Source: Cedecea davisae DSM 4568 (lineage in GTDB: Bacteria > Pseudomonadota > Gammaproteobacteria > Enterobacterales > Enterobacteriaceae). From it: DNA of 64,000 bases. Below the pieces are notes generated by a model. It worked only from the letters and a program-made list of their open reading frames with translations. It was not told where the DNA came from and ran no database searches. Below are positions 48,499 through 57,408 of the stretch, in pieces. The stretch lies in assembly GCF_000412335.2 (NCBI RefSeq), contig NZ_KE161030.1, forward strand, positions 3,199,900 to 3,263,899. Direction: 5' to 3'. The position numbers and the translations under genes are program-made. How positions within the stretch are numbered: position 1 is the stretch's first letter; each line of letters opens with the position of its first letter.

Positions 48499-49980
48499 CT
48501 AATACTCCCGCGAAAGTTTTAGCTTATCCGCATATTCAATCGCATCATTTTCCGGGGCATCTGAATGACCGAACGGCCTGGCCAGCGCCATATACGCCAG
48601 CCCGGAGCCAACAATCAGCGCCAGCCCGACCAGTACCGTCCAGCGGTCGATAAAGTTTGTGCTGTCCGCAGGCTGAGCCAGCAGCCAGATACCGCCTATG
48701 CCGTAGGCCAGCGCCAGCACGTTCACCGGCATTCCCCACGAGCCCAGCGTCCATTCCCCGGCCGGTTTCCAGCCCTTCAGGCGCTGGCGCAGCGCGGCCA
48801 GAATCACCATCTGGAAGGAAATGTAGATCCCGATAACCGCAAAGGCGGTAATGCGGGAAAGATTATCCGGCTGGAAGTAGACCCAGACGCAAATCACCAT
48901 CGGCAGCAGGCAGCTCACCAGCATCGCATTATCCGGCACGCTGTGCTTCGAGATCTTCGCCAGCCATTCGCTACCCGGCAGCATTTTGTCGCGAGAGAAG
49001 GAGAAGATCAGGCGGCTTAGCGCGGCCTGAAGCGACAAAATACAGGACAGCATCGCCACGACGGCAATCACGATGAAGAGAGTTGCGCCCTTCTCGCCCA
49101 GGGCGTCATTAAGAATCGCCGGGATCGGATCGGCTATTTTGCCGTTTACGATGTTCATCAAGTCCGGGGAAGACAGCAGATAGCCGAGGATCGATATCAC
49201 CGCCGAAATAGCCCCGAACACGATGCTGAGGATCATCGCAACCGGGATTTTGCGCCCTGGGTTTTGCACCTCTTCAGCCACGTTGCCGCAGGCCTCAAAG
49301 CCAAAAAACATAAACAGGCCCATCAGCGAAGCGGACATAAAAGCGGTGCCGTAGCTGCCGTCTTTCGCCAGCGCCCCCATTGCGTCAAACACCACCGAAA
49401 ACGGCTGGCTGCGGTGGAAAATAAGCAGGTAAATACCCAGCGCAATCACGCTGATGATTTCGCACCAGAAGCCGAAGCGGGCCACTCTTGCGAGGTTTTT
49501 AGTCCCGGACATATTCACGCCCATCATGATTGCCAGCAGCACGACCGAAGTAAGCAACATGGCAATGGGCGTATCGCCGTAGTGGAACAGCGAAGCCACG
49601 AAGGTGGAGGTGTATTCGACGATTGAGGTAATCGTCACCACCAGCGCCCAAAGGTAAATCCACGCCGCAATCCAGGCGTATTTCTTGCCCCAGAGCCTTC
49701 TGGCCCACGGATATAATCCGCCGGTTATCGGGTACTGCGAAGCGACTTCGCCGAACACCAGCGCCACCAGCAGCTGGCCGCAGGCGGCAATCAGTATCCA
49801 CCAGATGGCGGGTGGCCCGGCGAGGGTGATCGCCAGCGCAAACAGGGAATAAACGGCGGTCAGCGGCGAGAGATAGGTAAACCCTAGCGCAAAGTTGGAG
49901 ACCAGCCCGATGGAGCGGTTGAACTGCTGGCCCTTCTCCGGCGGCGGTACGGTACTTTTTGTAGCAGATGTCTGTTCCAT
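48499..49980 (-). CDS. APC-superfamily amino acid/GABA/amine permease
   Basis: 493 residues with about 12 hydrophobic segments. The pattern SIGLVSNFALGFTYLSPLTAVYSLF (about 23-47) and the motif GEVASQYPITGGLYPWARRLWGKKYAW are of the amino acid-choline (ACT) transporter branch, which includes GABA, choline and polyamine permeases. Substrate by context: a polyamine, 4-aminobutyrate or another amine. It faces away from the Cache gene and carries operator site 2 upstream. A ribosome-site-like AAAGAGAAAG precedes the ATG. Confidence 0.87.
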   Translation of the reverse strand: MEQTSATKSTVPPPEKGQQFNRSIGLVSNFALGFTYLSPLTAVYSLFALAITLAGPPAIWWILIAACGQLLVALVFGEVASQYPITGGLYPWARRLWGKKYAWIAAWIYLWALVVTITSIVEYTSTFVASLFHYGDTPIAMLLTSVVLLAIMMGVNMSGTKNLARVARFGFWCEIISVIALGIYLLIFHRSQPFSVVFDAMGALAKDGSYGTAFMSASLMGLFMFFGFEACGNVAEEVQNPGRKIPVAMILSIVFGAISAVISILGYLLSSPDLMNIVNGKIADPIPAILNDALGEKGATLFIVIAVVAMLSCILSLQAALSRLIFSFSRDKMLPGSEWLAKISKHSVPDNAMLVSCLLPMVICVWVYFQPDNLSRITAFAVIGIYISFQMVILAALRQRLKGWKPAGEWTLGSWGMPVNVLALAYGIGGIWLLAQPADSTNFIDRWTVLVGLALIVGSGLAYMALARPFGHSDAPENDAIEYADKLKLSREY

Positions 49981-50030
49981 ATGTCTTTCTCTTTAGGGGG
50001 CATAGTTGCAGGCAATGGCTACATTTTATA

Positions 50031-50056
50031 AAACATAATAAGTTATATGTATATTG
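50031..50056. promoter_or_regulatory. Candidate operator, site 2 (ACATAA-N6-ATATGT)
   Basis: AAACATAA then TAAGTT then ATATGT: 5 of 6 bases of each half-site pair as an inverted repeat. It agrees with site 1 at most positions over 26 bp, including the flanking AT tail. It lies 51-76 bp before the permease start. Confidence 0.6.
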
Positions 50057-50153
50057 CGCCTTGTCACAAAGTTGTTAGATATAATGTTATTTTATTGTTA
50101 ACCGAAAAAGACAAAAGAAATTGGAATGGATTGTATGGAGGGAGAATAAGGGG

Positions 50154-51140
50154 CTATTTCAGCTGCCAGAATCCGCTGCGGGCCGCGCCAATCCGCGAAA
50201 GGCGGCCTTTGTGCTGGAGCGTTTTTAAATTACGTTCGACGGTGCGGGTAGTTAACCCGGTAAGCACCGCCAGCCGGGCAATGGTTATAGCCGGTTGTTG
50301 CCCAATCAGCGCCAGAATGCGCTCCTCCGTGGGGCGGATCCTTTCGGCATAATAAGCCGCTGGCTCCTCTTCCAGCCGGCTATGCGCCACGCCTTCCCGC
50401 AGCGCCAGCACTATTTTATCCAGCATAAACTCGATAAAAGCCGTGCAGTCACCGCGGCTGTCGCATTCTCTCAGCACGCGGTAATACGCATCTTGCTGGC
50501 CGTGGATCAGAGTTTCTACCGGGAGCCACGCCAGCTCGGGCCGCCATTCACTGAGAATAAGCGTTTGCCACAGCCGCCCCATACGCCCGTTGCCATCGGC
50601 AAAAGGATGAATAAATTCGAATTCATAATGAAAAACAGAGCTGGAAATCAGCGGATGAAGATCGGTATCTCTTAGCCATTCACAAAGCTGGCTCACCAGA
50701 TGCCCGACCCGGCCAGCCGGTGGCGCCATATGAATAAGTCTACTTTCGCGGTAAATCCCGACATCGCCAGAGCGTAGTTTCCCCGGCGCATCCACCAGCC
50801 CGAACATGAGTAGCCGATGGGCAGCGAGCAGGCTATTAACGCTATGGCTTTGCCAGCCGGGGAGCTTTTCGTAAGCCAGAATGGCGTTGCGCACTTCCTG
50901 GATATCTTTTGCCGGAGCAAGTATACGCTTCCCTTCCATAACGGCGGTAACCTGCTGTGCAGACAGGCTGTTATGTTCTATAGCAAGCGAAGCATGGATG
51001 GTGCGAATGCGATTTTCTTTGCGCAGCAGAGGGGAAGAACGTTGCGTCCCGGCAGACCACCGCCCAAGCAGCTCCCCGGCCTCAACCGTCTTGTTCAGAA
51101 GCGCAGGAGTCAAAGAAAATGGCGGCTGGTAGCGGTTCAT
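50154..51140 (-). CDS. Fic family protein with C-terminal winged helix
   Basis: 328 residues. N-terminal DUF4172-like helical part with the auto-inhibitory helix motif SLAIEH (51-56); Fic core motif HPFADGNGRMGR at 178-189, complete including the catalytic histidine; C-terminal winged helix about 265-328 (TARLAVLTGLTTRTVERNLKTL). Fic enzymes transfer AMP from ATP to target proteins (known for the family); the motif is intact, so activity is likely. The winged helix points to DNA binding. Target unknown. Three 12-bp iterons lie 25-60 bp upstream. Confidence 0.85.
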   Translation of the reverse strand: MNRYQPPFSLTPALLNKTVEAGELLGRWSAGTQRSSPLLRKENRIRTIHASLAIEHNSLSAQQVTAVMEGKRILAPAKDIQEVRNAILAYEKLPGWQSHSVNSLLAAHRLLMFGLVDAPGKLRSGDVGIYRESRLIHMAPPAGRVGHLVSQLCEWLRDTDLHPLISSSVFHYEFEFIHPFADGNGRMGRLWQTLILSEWRPELAWLPVETLIHGQQDAYYRVLRECDSRGDCTAFIEFMLDKIVLALREGVAHSRLEEEPAAYYAERIRPTEERILALIGQQPAITIARLAVLTGLTTRTVERNLKTLQHKGRLSRIGAARSGFWQLK

Positions 51141-51164
51141 CTTTTACTCTCCGGGAAAGTTTCT

Positions 51165-51200
51165 CCGACATTTATACCGACATTTACTCCGACATTCCAC
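51165..51200 (-). repeat. Three 12-bp direct repeats in the fic leader
   Basis: Units CCGACATTTATA (51165-51176), CCGACATTTACT (51177-51188) and CCGACATTCCAC (51189-51200), strictly 12 bp apart on the + strand. On the minus strand they read as AATGTCGG repeats 25-60 bp before the fic start. The regular spacing, about one helical turn, suggests a protein binding array. Confidence 0.85.
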
Positions 51201-51208
51201 GGTCGTTA

Positions 51209-51970
51209 TCAGGCGAAAGGCTGAATAGCTATGCCCCGGGACTCAAACACTCTGCGGATTTCGCCCGCCATAGCGATGGCTCCGGCGCTGTCTCCGTGAA
51301 CGCAGATAGACTCGGCTTCAATGGGCGTAAATTGCCCTTCGATTGACTCGATGCCGCCTTCGGTAATCAGCCGGAGCATACGCGCTGCAACCTGCCCGGC
51401 ATCGTGTAAAACGGCTCCCGGCTCGCGCCTTGAAACCAGTGAACCATTGGAGTGATAAGCCCTGTCGGCAAAAGCCTCGGCGATGGTTTTCACCCCTTTT
51501 TGCTGCGCCCATTCCAGCAGCGGCGAGCCTGCCAGCACCACCAGCGGAAGAGCCGGGTCAACAGCCAGCATGGCATCAAGCACCGCATCGGCCTGGCGTT
51601 TGTTGTCGGCAATAGTGTTATACAGCGCGCCGTGCGGCTTCACATAACGCACGCTTGTTCCCGCCGCACGCGCCAGCCCCTGCAACGCCCCAATTTGGTA
51701 AATAACATCTGCCGTCAGTTCATCACTGGCGATGTCCATATTGCGCCGCCCAAATCCAACGAGATCCGGATAAGCCACATGAGCACCCACGGTTACGCCC
51801 CGCTCTTTTGCCGCACGGAGCGTTTCCAGAATGCCCGCAGGCGACCCGGCATGAAACCCGCAGGCCACGTTCGCGCTGCTGACAATTTGTAAAATGGCGG
51901 CATCGTCACCCATCGCCCACTGGCCGAAGCTTTCGCCTAGATCACTGTTTAAATCGACTCTTTTTTTCAT
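51209..51970 (-). CDS. pxpA: LamB/YcsF family protein (5-oxoprolinase subunit A-like)
   Basis: 253 residues of the PxpA/YcsF family, the subunit that, with PxpB and PxpC, opens 5-oxoproline with ATP to glutamate. Family landmarks are [11 protein letters not shown] (6-16), [11 protein letters not shown] (about 32-42), [12 protein letters not shown] and SICVHGDS. No pxpB or pxpC is beside it. It follows a DHA2 transporter gene by 2 bp and is thus in one operon with it. Either it works with PxpBC encoded elsewhere or it acts on a related lactam. Confidence 0.85.
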   Translation of the reverse strand: MKKRVDLNSDLGESFGQWAMGDDAAILQIVSSANVACGFHAGSPAGILETLRAAKERGVTVGAHVAYPDLVGFGRRNMDIASDELTADVIYQIGALQGLARAAGTSVRYVKPHGALYNTIADNKRQADAVLDAMLAVDPALPLVVLAGSPLLEWAQQKGVKTIAEAFADRAYHSNGSLVSRREPGAVLHDAGQVAARMLRLITEGGIESIEGQFTPIEAESICVHGDSAGAIAMAGEIRRVFESRGIAIQPFA

Positions 51971-51972
51971 CG

Positions 51973-53472
51973 TTATCCTTTACGCAGTGGTTCATTTTTC
52001 ATAAATAGCGCCAGCACGAACCCCAGCACAATTACGCTCGCCGCAATAATAAACACCGAGTGAATAGCCGACCCGAAGGCCTGAAGATAATCGTTACGGA
52101 TGGCCTCCGGCAAGTGGTGCACCGCTTCTGCTCCCAGCTGGCGAGGAAGCTGAGTGCCTTCGGGGATCAGGGTTTCAAGATTGCTGCGCAGAACCGAGGT
52201 AAACACCGCGCCGAATGCAGCGACGCCGATAGAACCGCCGATAGAGCGGAACAGCGTCGCGCTTGAGGTCGCCACGCCGATAAGCTTCAGCTCCACGCTG
52301 TTTTGCACCGCCAGCACCAGCACCTGCATCACCATGCCGAGGCCAAGCCCCAGCAGCGCAACATACAGATAAAGCGTGTGCAGCGGCGTATCCAGTTTCA
52401 GCGTACCCAGCAGCGCCATCGCGATAAAGCTCAATAGCGTGCCGAGTATCGGGAAAATACGGTAGCGGCCAATTTTGCTGATGATACGCCCGCTAATAAT
52501 CGAAGTCAGGAGCAGGCCACCCATCAGCGGCAGCATCTGCATCCCGGCCTGAGAAGGCGTGGAAAATTTCACCACCTGCAAATAGAGCGGCAAAAAGGTC
52601 ATCGAACCGAACAACGACATGCCGATGATAAAACCCACCAGGCAACTGATTAAAAAGGTGCGATTGCGAAACAGATGCAGCGGGATAATCGGCTCCACCG
52701 CCAGCCGTTCTTCATAGATAAAGCCGCCAAGCGTGACCGCAAAAAAGGCGAAAATACACCAAAGCTGCGGGTCCGACCAGGCCAGTACCGTTCCGCCTTC
52801 GCTGGTAAAGAGGATCAGGCTGGTCAGAGAAAGCGTGAGGTAGCCCGCGCCAAGGAAGTCTATCTGGTGGCGAATGCGCGCGGTCTGGGACTTCAGCACC
52901 GTGCCGATGACCAGCAGGGCAAAAATCCCCAGCGGCAGGTTAATGTAAAAAATCCAGCGCCAGGAGAAATGCTCCACCAGAAAACCGCCGATCAGCGGGC
53001 CAATTACCGTTGCCAGGCCAAATACGCCGCCAAACAGCCCCTGATATTTACCGCGCTCCGAAGGCGGAATAACGTCGCCCACCGCCGCCATTGTGACCAC
53101 CAGCAGCCCGCCGCCGCCCAGTCCCTGCAGAGCACGCATCAGAATAAGCTGCGTCATATTCTGGGCGAGGCCGCACAGCGCGGAGCCAAGAAGAAACAGC
53201 GCGATAGCCGTTTGCAGCACCACCTTGCGCCCCAGCAGATCGCCAAATTTTCCGTACAAAGGCACAACAATTGTTGAAGCCAGCAGGTAGGACGTGACGA
53301 CCCAGGAAAGGCGGTCCAGCCCACCCAGCTCGCTGACGATGGTCGGCAGCGCCGTGGAAACAATCGTCTGGTCAAGCGCGGCTAAAAGCATCACCAGCAT
53401 AAGCGTGCCAAAAAGCAGGCGAACGGAAGTGGTCTGCGGCGAGCCGGTTGATGCGGTTTCGGAGGTTGTCAT
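51973..53472 (-). CDS. DHA2-family MFS drug/metabolite transporter (EmrB-like)
   Basis: 499 residues, about 14 membrane segments. Motif A between helices 2 and 3 is present ([13 protein letters not shown], about 75-87), and motif [24 protein letters not shown] (about 150-172). It is of the 14-helix drug:H+ antiporter type such as MDR/EmrB. No EmrA-like adaptor gene adjoins. Cotranscribed with pxpA. Substrate unknown. Confidence 0.88.
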   Translation of the reverse strand: MTTSETASTGSPQTTSVRLLFGTLMLVMLLAALDQTIVSTALPTIVSELGGLDRLSWVVTSYLLASTIVVPLYGKFGDLLGRKVVLQTAIALFLLGSALCGLAQNMTQLILMRALQGLGGGGLLVVTMAAVGDVIPPSERGKYQGLFGGVFGLATVIGPLIGGFLVEHFSWRWIFYINLPLGIFALLVIGTVLKSQTARIRHQIDFLGAGYLTLSLTSLILFTSEGGTVLAWSDPQLWCIFAFFAVTLGGFIYEERLAVEPIIPLHLFRNRTFLISCLVGFIIGMSLFGSMTFLPLYLQVVKFSTPSQAGMQMLPLMGGLLLTSIISGRIISKIGRYRIFPILGTLLSFIAMALLGTLKLDTPLHTLYLYVALLGLGLGMVMQVLVLAVQNSVELKLIGVATSSATLFRSIGGSIGVAAFGAVFTSVLRSNLETLIPEGTQLPRQLGAEAVHHLPEAIRNDYLQAFGSAIHSVFIIAASVIVLGFVLALFMKNEPLRKG

Positions 53473-53972
53473 TGCCTGCTCACTAAAAGGGGAAGCTGAT
53501 TCACCCGGAATATTTTATGGAATAACTGAGCATACGCTCAGGCTTAGCGCCCGGACTGTATCAAAACTCTGAAACACCGCTTTAAACGTTGGCGACCTGC
53601 CCAAATGCCCGCCAGCATGTGTGTTCCTCTTATTCCGAAAAAATACCCGATTTTTCTTATCTTCGTGAAAAATTCACAAAATATATTGTCAGTAAAAATA
53701 CTTATTTCACGTCAAAAATAATCATTAATTATTCAGATTAACACAATGATTTTTATCGCTTTTAAACCCTTTCATAGCCACACCACCAAAGTTCAAAAAA
53801 TAGACAACTGTCACAATTTTGAGACACTTGTTTTCAATTTCGATTTGAGAGTACATTACCGCCGTCCGGGTAAGGTTTTACCCCCGAATGCCAGGCGGAG
53901 CGGCCATAAAAATCTGCGGCTTCACCTTATTATGTACCTGTTGAGATGCGCGTCAGCGCGGAGCTATGTGAA
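53473..53972. other. 500-bp AT-rich intergenic region
   Basis: Between the DHA2 transporter (minus) and ypdK (+). AT-rich, with the palindrome GTGAAAAATTCAC at about 53666-53678 and several T/A runs. It must contain the DHA2 promoter and the ypdK promoter. A 76-codon open frame in it has no family features. I recognise no RNA gene. Confidence 0.45.
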
Positions 53973-54047
53973 GTGAAATATTTTCTGATGGGTATTTCCG
54001 TGATTGTTGTGTTGTGGGCTGGCACCTTCTTCCTGATGGTTGAGTAA
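53973..54047 (+). CDS. ypdK: Small membrane protein YpdK
   Basis: 24-residue protein starting with GTG; the reading MKYFLMGISVIVVLWAGTFF is nearly that of E. coli YpdK, which is 23 residues and sits in the inner membrane. GGAG lies 9 bp upstream (53960-53963). One hydrophobic helix spans nearly the whole chain. Position next to alaC matches E. coli. No function known. Confidence 0.9.
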   Translation: MKYFLMGISVIVVLWAGTFFLMVE

Positions 54048-54072
54048 CCGGCAGCGGGCAACAAGTCAAAAG

Positions 54073-54104
54073 AACAGGAGCCAGATGGCTCCTGTTTTCG
54101 TTTT
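54073..54104. terminator. Bidirectional terminator, ypdK/alaC
   Basis: An 11-bp stem AACAGGAGCCA/TGGCTCCTGTT with a short loop is followed by TTCGTTTT on the + strand and has an A/T-rich stretch on the other side. It ends ypdK and the convergent alaC. Confidence 0.85.
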
Positions 54105-54105
54105 A

Positions 54106-55344
54106 TTATTCAGCACTCTCAGCGGCGTTTTTAGGCACCGGCGGCAGCAGGCCGTCGGCACGGAACATCGATTTAATGCCGCGCACGGCCTGGCGAATGC
54201 GATCCCGGTTTTCAATCAGCGCGAAGCGAACGTGAGTATCGCCGTAGTCACCGAAGCCAATCCCCGGCGAAACGCAGACTTTCGCTTCCTGAAGCAGTTT
54301 TTTAGCAAACTCCAGGGAGCCCATTGCCGCGTATTGTTCGGGAATTTTTGCCCACACGTACATTGATGCTTTCGGGCATTCAACCATCCAGCCCGCTTCA
54401 TGCAGCCCTTTCACCAGCACGTCACGGCGGCGTTTGTACTGCTCGGCGATATCACGAACGCACTGCTGGTCCCCTTCCAGGGCAGCGATTGCCGCCACCT
54501 GTAGCGGCGTAAAGGTGCCATAGTCGTGGTAGCTCTTGATTCGTGCCAGAGCGCTAACCAGCTCCTGGTTGCCGACCATAAAGCCAATGCGCCAGCCCGC
54601 CATGTTATAGCTCTTGGAGAGCGTAAAGAATTCTACCGCCACGTCACGCGCGCCGGGAACTTCCATAATGGACGGTGCTTTCCAGCCATCATAAACAATG
54701 TCTGCGTAGGCCAGATCGTGGATAACCAGCACGTCGTACTGCTTCGCCAGGGCAACAACTTTTTCGAAAAACTCCAGCTCCACGCACTGCGCGGTTGGGT
54801 TAGACGGGAAGCCGAGGATCATCATTTTCGGTTTCGGATAGCTTTCACGGATAGCCCGCTCCAGCTCGGCAAAGAAGTCCACGCCTTCCACCAGCGGTAC
54901 CGAGCGAACCTGCGCCCCGGCAATGACCGCCCCGTAAATATGAATGGGGTAGCTCGGGTTTGGCACCAGCACGGTATCGCCGTGATCCAACGTTGCCAGC
55001 ATCAGGTGCGCCAGCCCCTCTTTGGAGCCGATGGTCACGATGGCTTCGCTTTCCGGGTCGATATCCACGTCGTAGCGGTCTTTGTACCAGCGCGAAATAG
55101 CACGACGCAGGCGGGGGATACCGCGTGAGGTTGAGTAGCCATGTGTATCTTCACGCTGCGCAACGGTGCAAAGTTTCTCGACAATGTGCGGCGGCGTGGC
55201 CCCGTCAGGGTTGCCCATGCTGAAGTCAATAATGTCTTCGCCGCGCCGACGCGCAGCCATCTTCAGTTCAGCGGTGATGTTAAAAACATACGGGGGAAGG
55301 CGATCGATACGCGAAAAACGACGTTTTGGACTGGAGTCAGCCAT
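54106..55344 (-). CDS. alaC: Alanine transaminase AlaC
   Basis: PLP-dependent aminotransferase, main glutamate-pyruvate transaminase of E. coli with AlaA and AvtA. The PLP lysine is in [12 protein letters not shown] (about residue 243) with the usual N/D/Y pocket ([16 protein letters not shown]). 412 residues, same as E. coli. Its promoter region is shared with a DUF1479 gene in the opposite direction. Confidence 0.96.
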   Translation of the reverse strand: MADSSPKRRFSRIDRLPPYVFNITAELKMAARRRGEDIIDFSMGNPDGATPPHIVEKLCTVAQREDTHGYSTSRGIPRLRRAISRWYKDRYDVDIDPESEAIVTIGSKEGLAHLMLATLDHGDTVLVPNPSYPIHIYGAVIAGAQVRSVPLVEGVDFFAELERAIRESYPKPKMMILGFPSNPTAQCVELEFFEKVVALAKQYDVLVIHDLAYADIVYDGWKAPSIMEVPGARDVAVEFFTLSKSYNMAGWRIGFMVGNQELVSALARIKSYHDYGTFTPLQVAAIAALEGDQQCVRDIAEQYKRRRDVLVKGLHEAGWMVECPKASMYVWAKIPEQYAAMGSLEFAKKLLQEAKVCVSPGIGFGDYGDTHVRFALIENRDRIRQAVRGIKSMFRADGLLPPVPKNAAESAE

Positions 55345-55390
55345 AAATTCCTCAGAGTCACGTTAGCGCCCGGACCGTCCGAGCGACGCT

Positions 55391-55412
55391 GCCACGTATG
55401 TGGCCTTTTTTG
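55391..55412 (+). terminator. Terminator-like hairpin reading away from alaC
   Basis: On the + strand GCCAC-GTAT-GTGGC is followed by CTTTTTT. It lies about 50 bp upstream of alaC and would stop an RNA made antisense to the alaC start region or a short leader. The stem is only 5 bp, so the call is weak. Confidence 0.45.
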
Positions 55413-55585
55413 AAAATAGCCCGAATAAAAATCCCCTGTCGAGGGGGTAACGAAAAAATATTTCTTTTCTCCTAAAACGGGAAGCTTCATTCGAAAGTCA
55501 TCTCTATTTCATTTAATCAATTAAGCTTAGATTAACCAGGTAGCAACAACCCAGCAACTTACTCTCTGATGAGATGGAGTCCCCT

Positions 55586-56827
55586 ATGCACCTGGAAATT
55601 AACGATCTGCCAAAAGCTATCCGCGTGATAAAACAAAAGCTTCGCCAGGACTTGCCAAACTATCAGGCGGTATTCGCCGAACTTGAAGCCAACATTAGCC
55701 AGCAGATCGAAGAGATCCGCGGCGAGATGGCGCGCGGTGAGAATCCTGTTCCACAAATCAATGCCGATGACATTATTCATAATCGCGTCAGCGAGCAGCA
55801 AAAAGCGCTCATTCGCCAGCGCGGCTGCTGCACCATCAAAGGCGTATTCCCGCAGGCCACGGCTAATGGCTGGAACCAGGAGATAGGAAATTATCTTGAG
55901 CGTAATAATTTTGTAGAAAAGCTGAAAAACGCCGCAGAGGATAACTATTTCGGCACACTTGCCGACAGTAAACCGCAAATTTACGGCATCTACTGGTCCA
56001 GGCCGCAGGTCGAGGCTCGCCAGCACGAACGTATGAAAGCGGTGCAGGTTTTCCTGAATAATCTCTGGGAAACGCAGAGCAACGGCAGACAGCATTTTGA
56101 TCCCGATCGCGTTGTCTCTTATGCCGACCGCACCCGCCGCCGCCCGCCACGCTCAAGTTCTCTTGGCCTTTCGCCGCATGTGGACGGCGGTTCGGTAGAG
56201 CGCTGGCTGGACGAAAACTTCCGTCACGTTTACCGTCACGTCTTCTCCGGCCAGTGGCGGGAGTACAGCCCTTTTGCCGCCGAAGGCAGGACGGAAGTGC
56301 GCGAATTCCCATCGCCCGCGGTGTGCTCAATGTTCCGCACCTTCCAGGGCTGGACGGCCCTGACGCCGCAGCGCAAACACGGCGGCACGCTGAATCTGCT
56401 GCCGGTGGCCAATGCAATGGCCTATATTTTACTGCGAGCTTTGCAGGATGACGTACCGGAAGACTCTCTGTGCGAGGCGAAGCCTGGCAGAGCGTTATCC
56501 ATTAACAAAGAGTGGCATCCCCTTTTATTGACTGGGATTTCCTCAATTCCAGATATGGAGCCGGGCGACACCGTATTCTGGCACTGCGACGTTATCCACT
56601 CGGTAGAGAACGAGCACCTCGGCGAGTTCGACAGCAACGTGATGTATATTGCCGCCGCGCCGTGGTGCGAGAAGAACGCCGAATACCTGCCGCACCAATG
56701 GGCTGCGTTTGTGGAGGGGAAATCTCCCCCTGACTTTGCCGCCGATGATTTCGAAGTTGATTTTGAAGGCCGGGCGACGGAGCAGGATTTAACGGCTGCC
56801 GGGCGTGAACAGCTGGGCGGGAAGTAA
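55586..56827 (+). CDS. DUF1479 family protein (YbiU-like)
   Basis: 413 residues; whole-length DUF1479, resembling E. coli YbiU but a distinct paralogue. These proteins adopt a cupin/2-oxoglutarate-Fe(II) oxygenase-like fold by prediction. Conserved pieces are [15 protein letters not shown] (around 195-209, H-x-D-type metal site), [13 protein letters not shown] and [13 protein letters not shown] (distal histidines). The ATG at 55586 has GGAG 6 bp upstream; an ATG at 55574 is the alternative. Divergent from alaC. Reaction unknown. Confidence 0.85.
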   Translation: MHLEINDLPKAIRVIKQKLRQDLPNYQAVFAELEANISQQIEEIRGEMARGENPVPQINADDIIHNRVSEQQKALIRQRGCCTIKGVFPQATANGWNQEIGNYLERNNFVEKLKNAAEDNYFGTLADSKPQIYGIYWSRPQVEARQHERMKAVQVFLNNLWETQSNGRQHFDPDRVVSYADRTRRRPPRSSSLGLSPHVDGGSVERWLDENFRHVYRHVFSGQWREYSPFAAEGRTEVREFPSPAVCSMFRTFQGWTALTPQRKHGGTLNLLPVANAMAYILLRALQDDVPEDSLCEAKPGRALSINKEWHPLLLTGISSIPDMEPGDTVFWHCDVIHSVENEHLGEFDSNVMYIAAAPWCEKNAEYLPHQWAAFVEGKSPPDFAADDFEVDFEGRATEQDLTAAGREQLGGK

Positions 56828-56892
56828 CTGACCCTCACGCTGCCAGAGTTGTCACTTAGTCATAAACATCGACGATTATGCAGGCCTGGCTA

Positions 56893-57272
56893 AGGTTCCG
56901 TTCACTTCCAGTCCTGTTTTATATGCGGCCACCGCACCGGTGAACGTCTCGGGAGAATCACCGTCATTCCCCCGAGTCCCCGGACTCCCGGCCAAATAAA
57001 TCGACCGCTGAAGCGGCAGACCTCCGTTTTATCGCCCCCGATTATGACCCAACTCAGGCGGGGTTGAGCTGCCGGGAGCAGCGAAAGAGAGCGATCGTCG
57101 GGAACGAATCGCGAACGACCCCGAATGTTTGGGTGATAACCGGTGGGTTTACCGCTTTAGCGGCGATGAGCTTGCCGGGCGCCGGGGCGGTCCGGGGGAT
57201 GGCGTTATCCCCCGGACACGTTCACCGTATCTGAACGTACAGGGAAAATAGATTTACGGGTGAACGGAACCT
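56893..57272. other. 380-bp structured non-coding element with nested inverted repeats
   Basis: Bounded by AGGTTCCGTTCAC (56893-56905) and its exact complement GTGAACGGAACCT (57260-57272). Inside is a second perfect pair, CGGTGAACGT (56938-56947) with ACGTTCACCG (57218-57227). Between them are local hairpins: CTCGGG...CCCGAG (56948-56975), CCGC-TGAA-GCGG (57005-57016), GCTGC-CGGGA-GCAGC (57068-57082), CCGC-TTTA-GCGG (57152-57163), an 11-bp stem GTCCGGGGGAT/ATCCCCCGGAC (57190-57217) and ACGTTCA/TGAACGT (57218-57238). No credible open frame. Could be a large structured RNA or a small non-autonomous element. I recognise no family. Confidence 0.6.
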
Positions 57273-57408
57273 CAGCCGCCCCTGCATAAGGGTGGATGTT
57301 ACTGAACGGTATAGGCGACGGCTCAAGCTGAGGGGCAGCCCTTAACTGGAAACCCCCTGCAAATTTCCTTATCATTACCCCTTCCCCTCTGAGCCACGCG
57401 AGTATCCC

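Noticed and set aside
53746-53976. A 76-codon + strand open frame before ypdK
   Set aside because: AT-rich intergenic DNA, no good ribosome site, overlaps the ypdK start in another frame.
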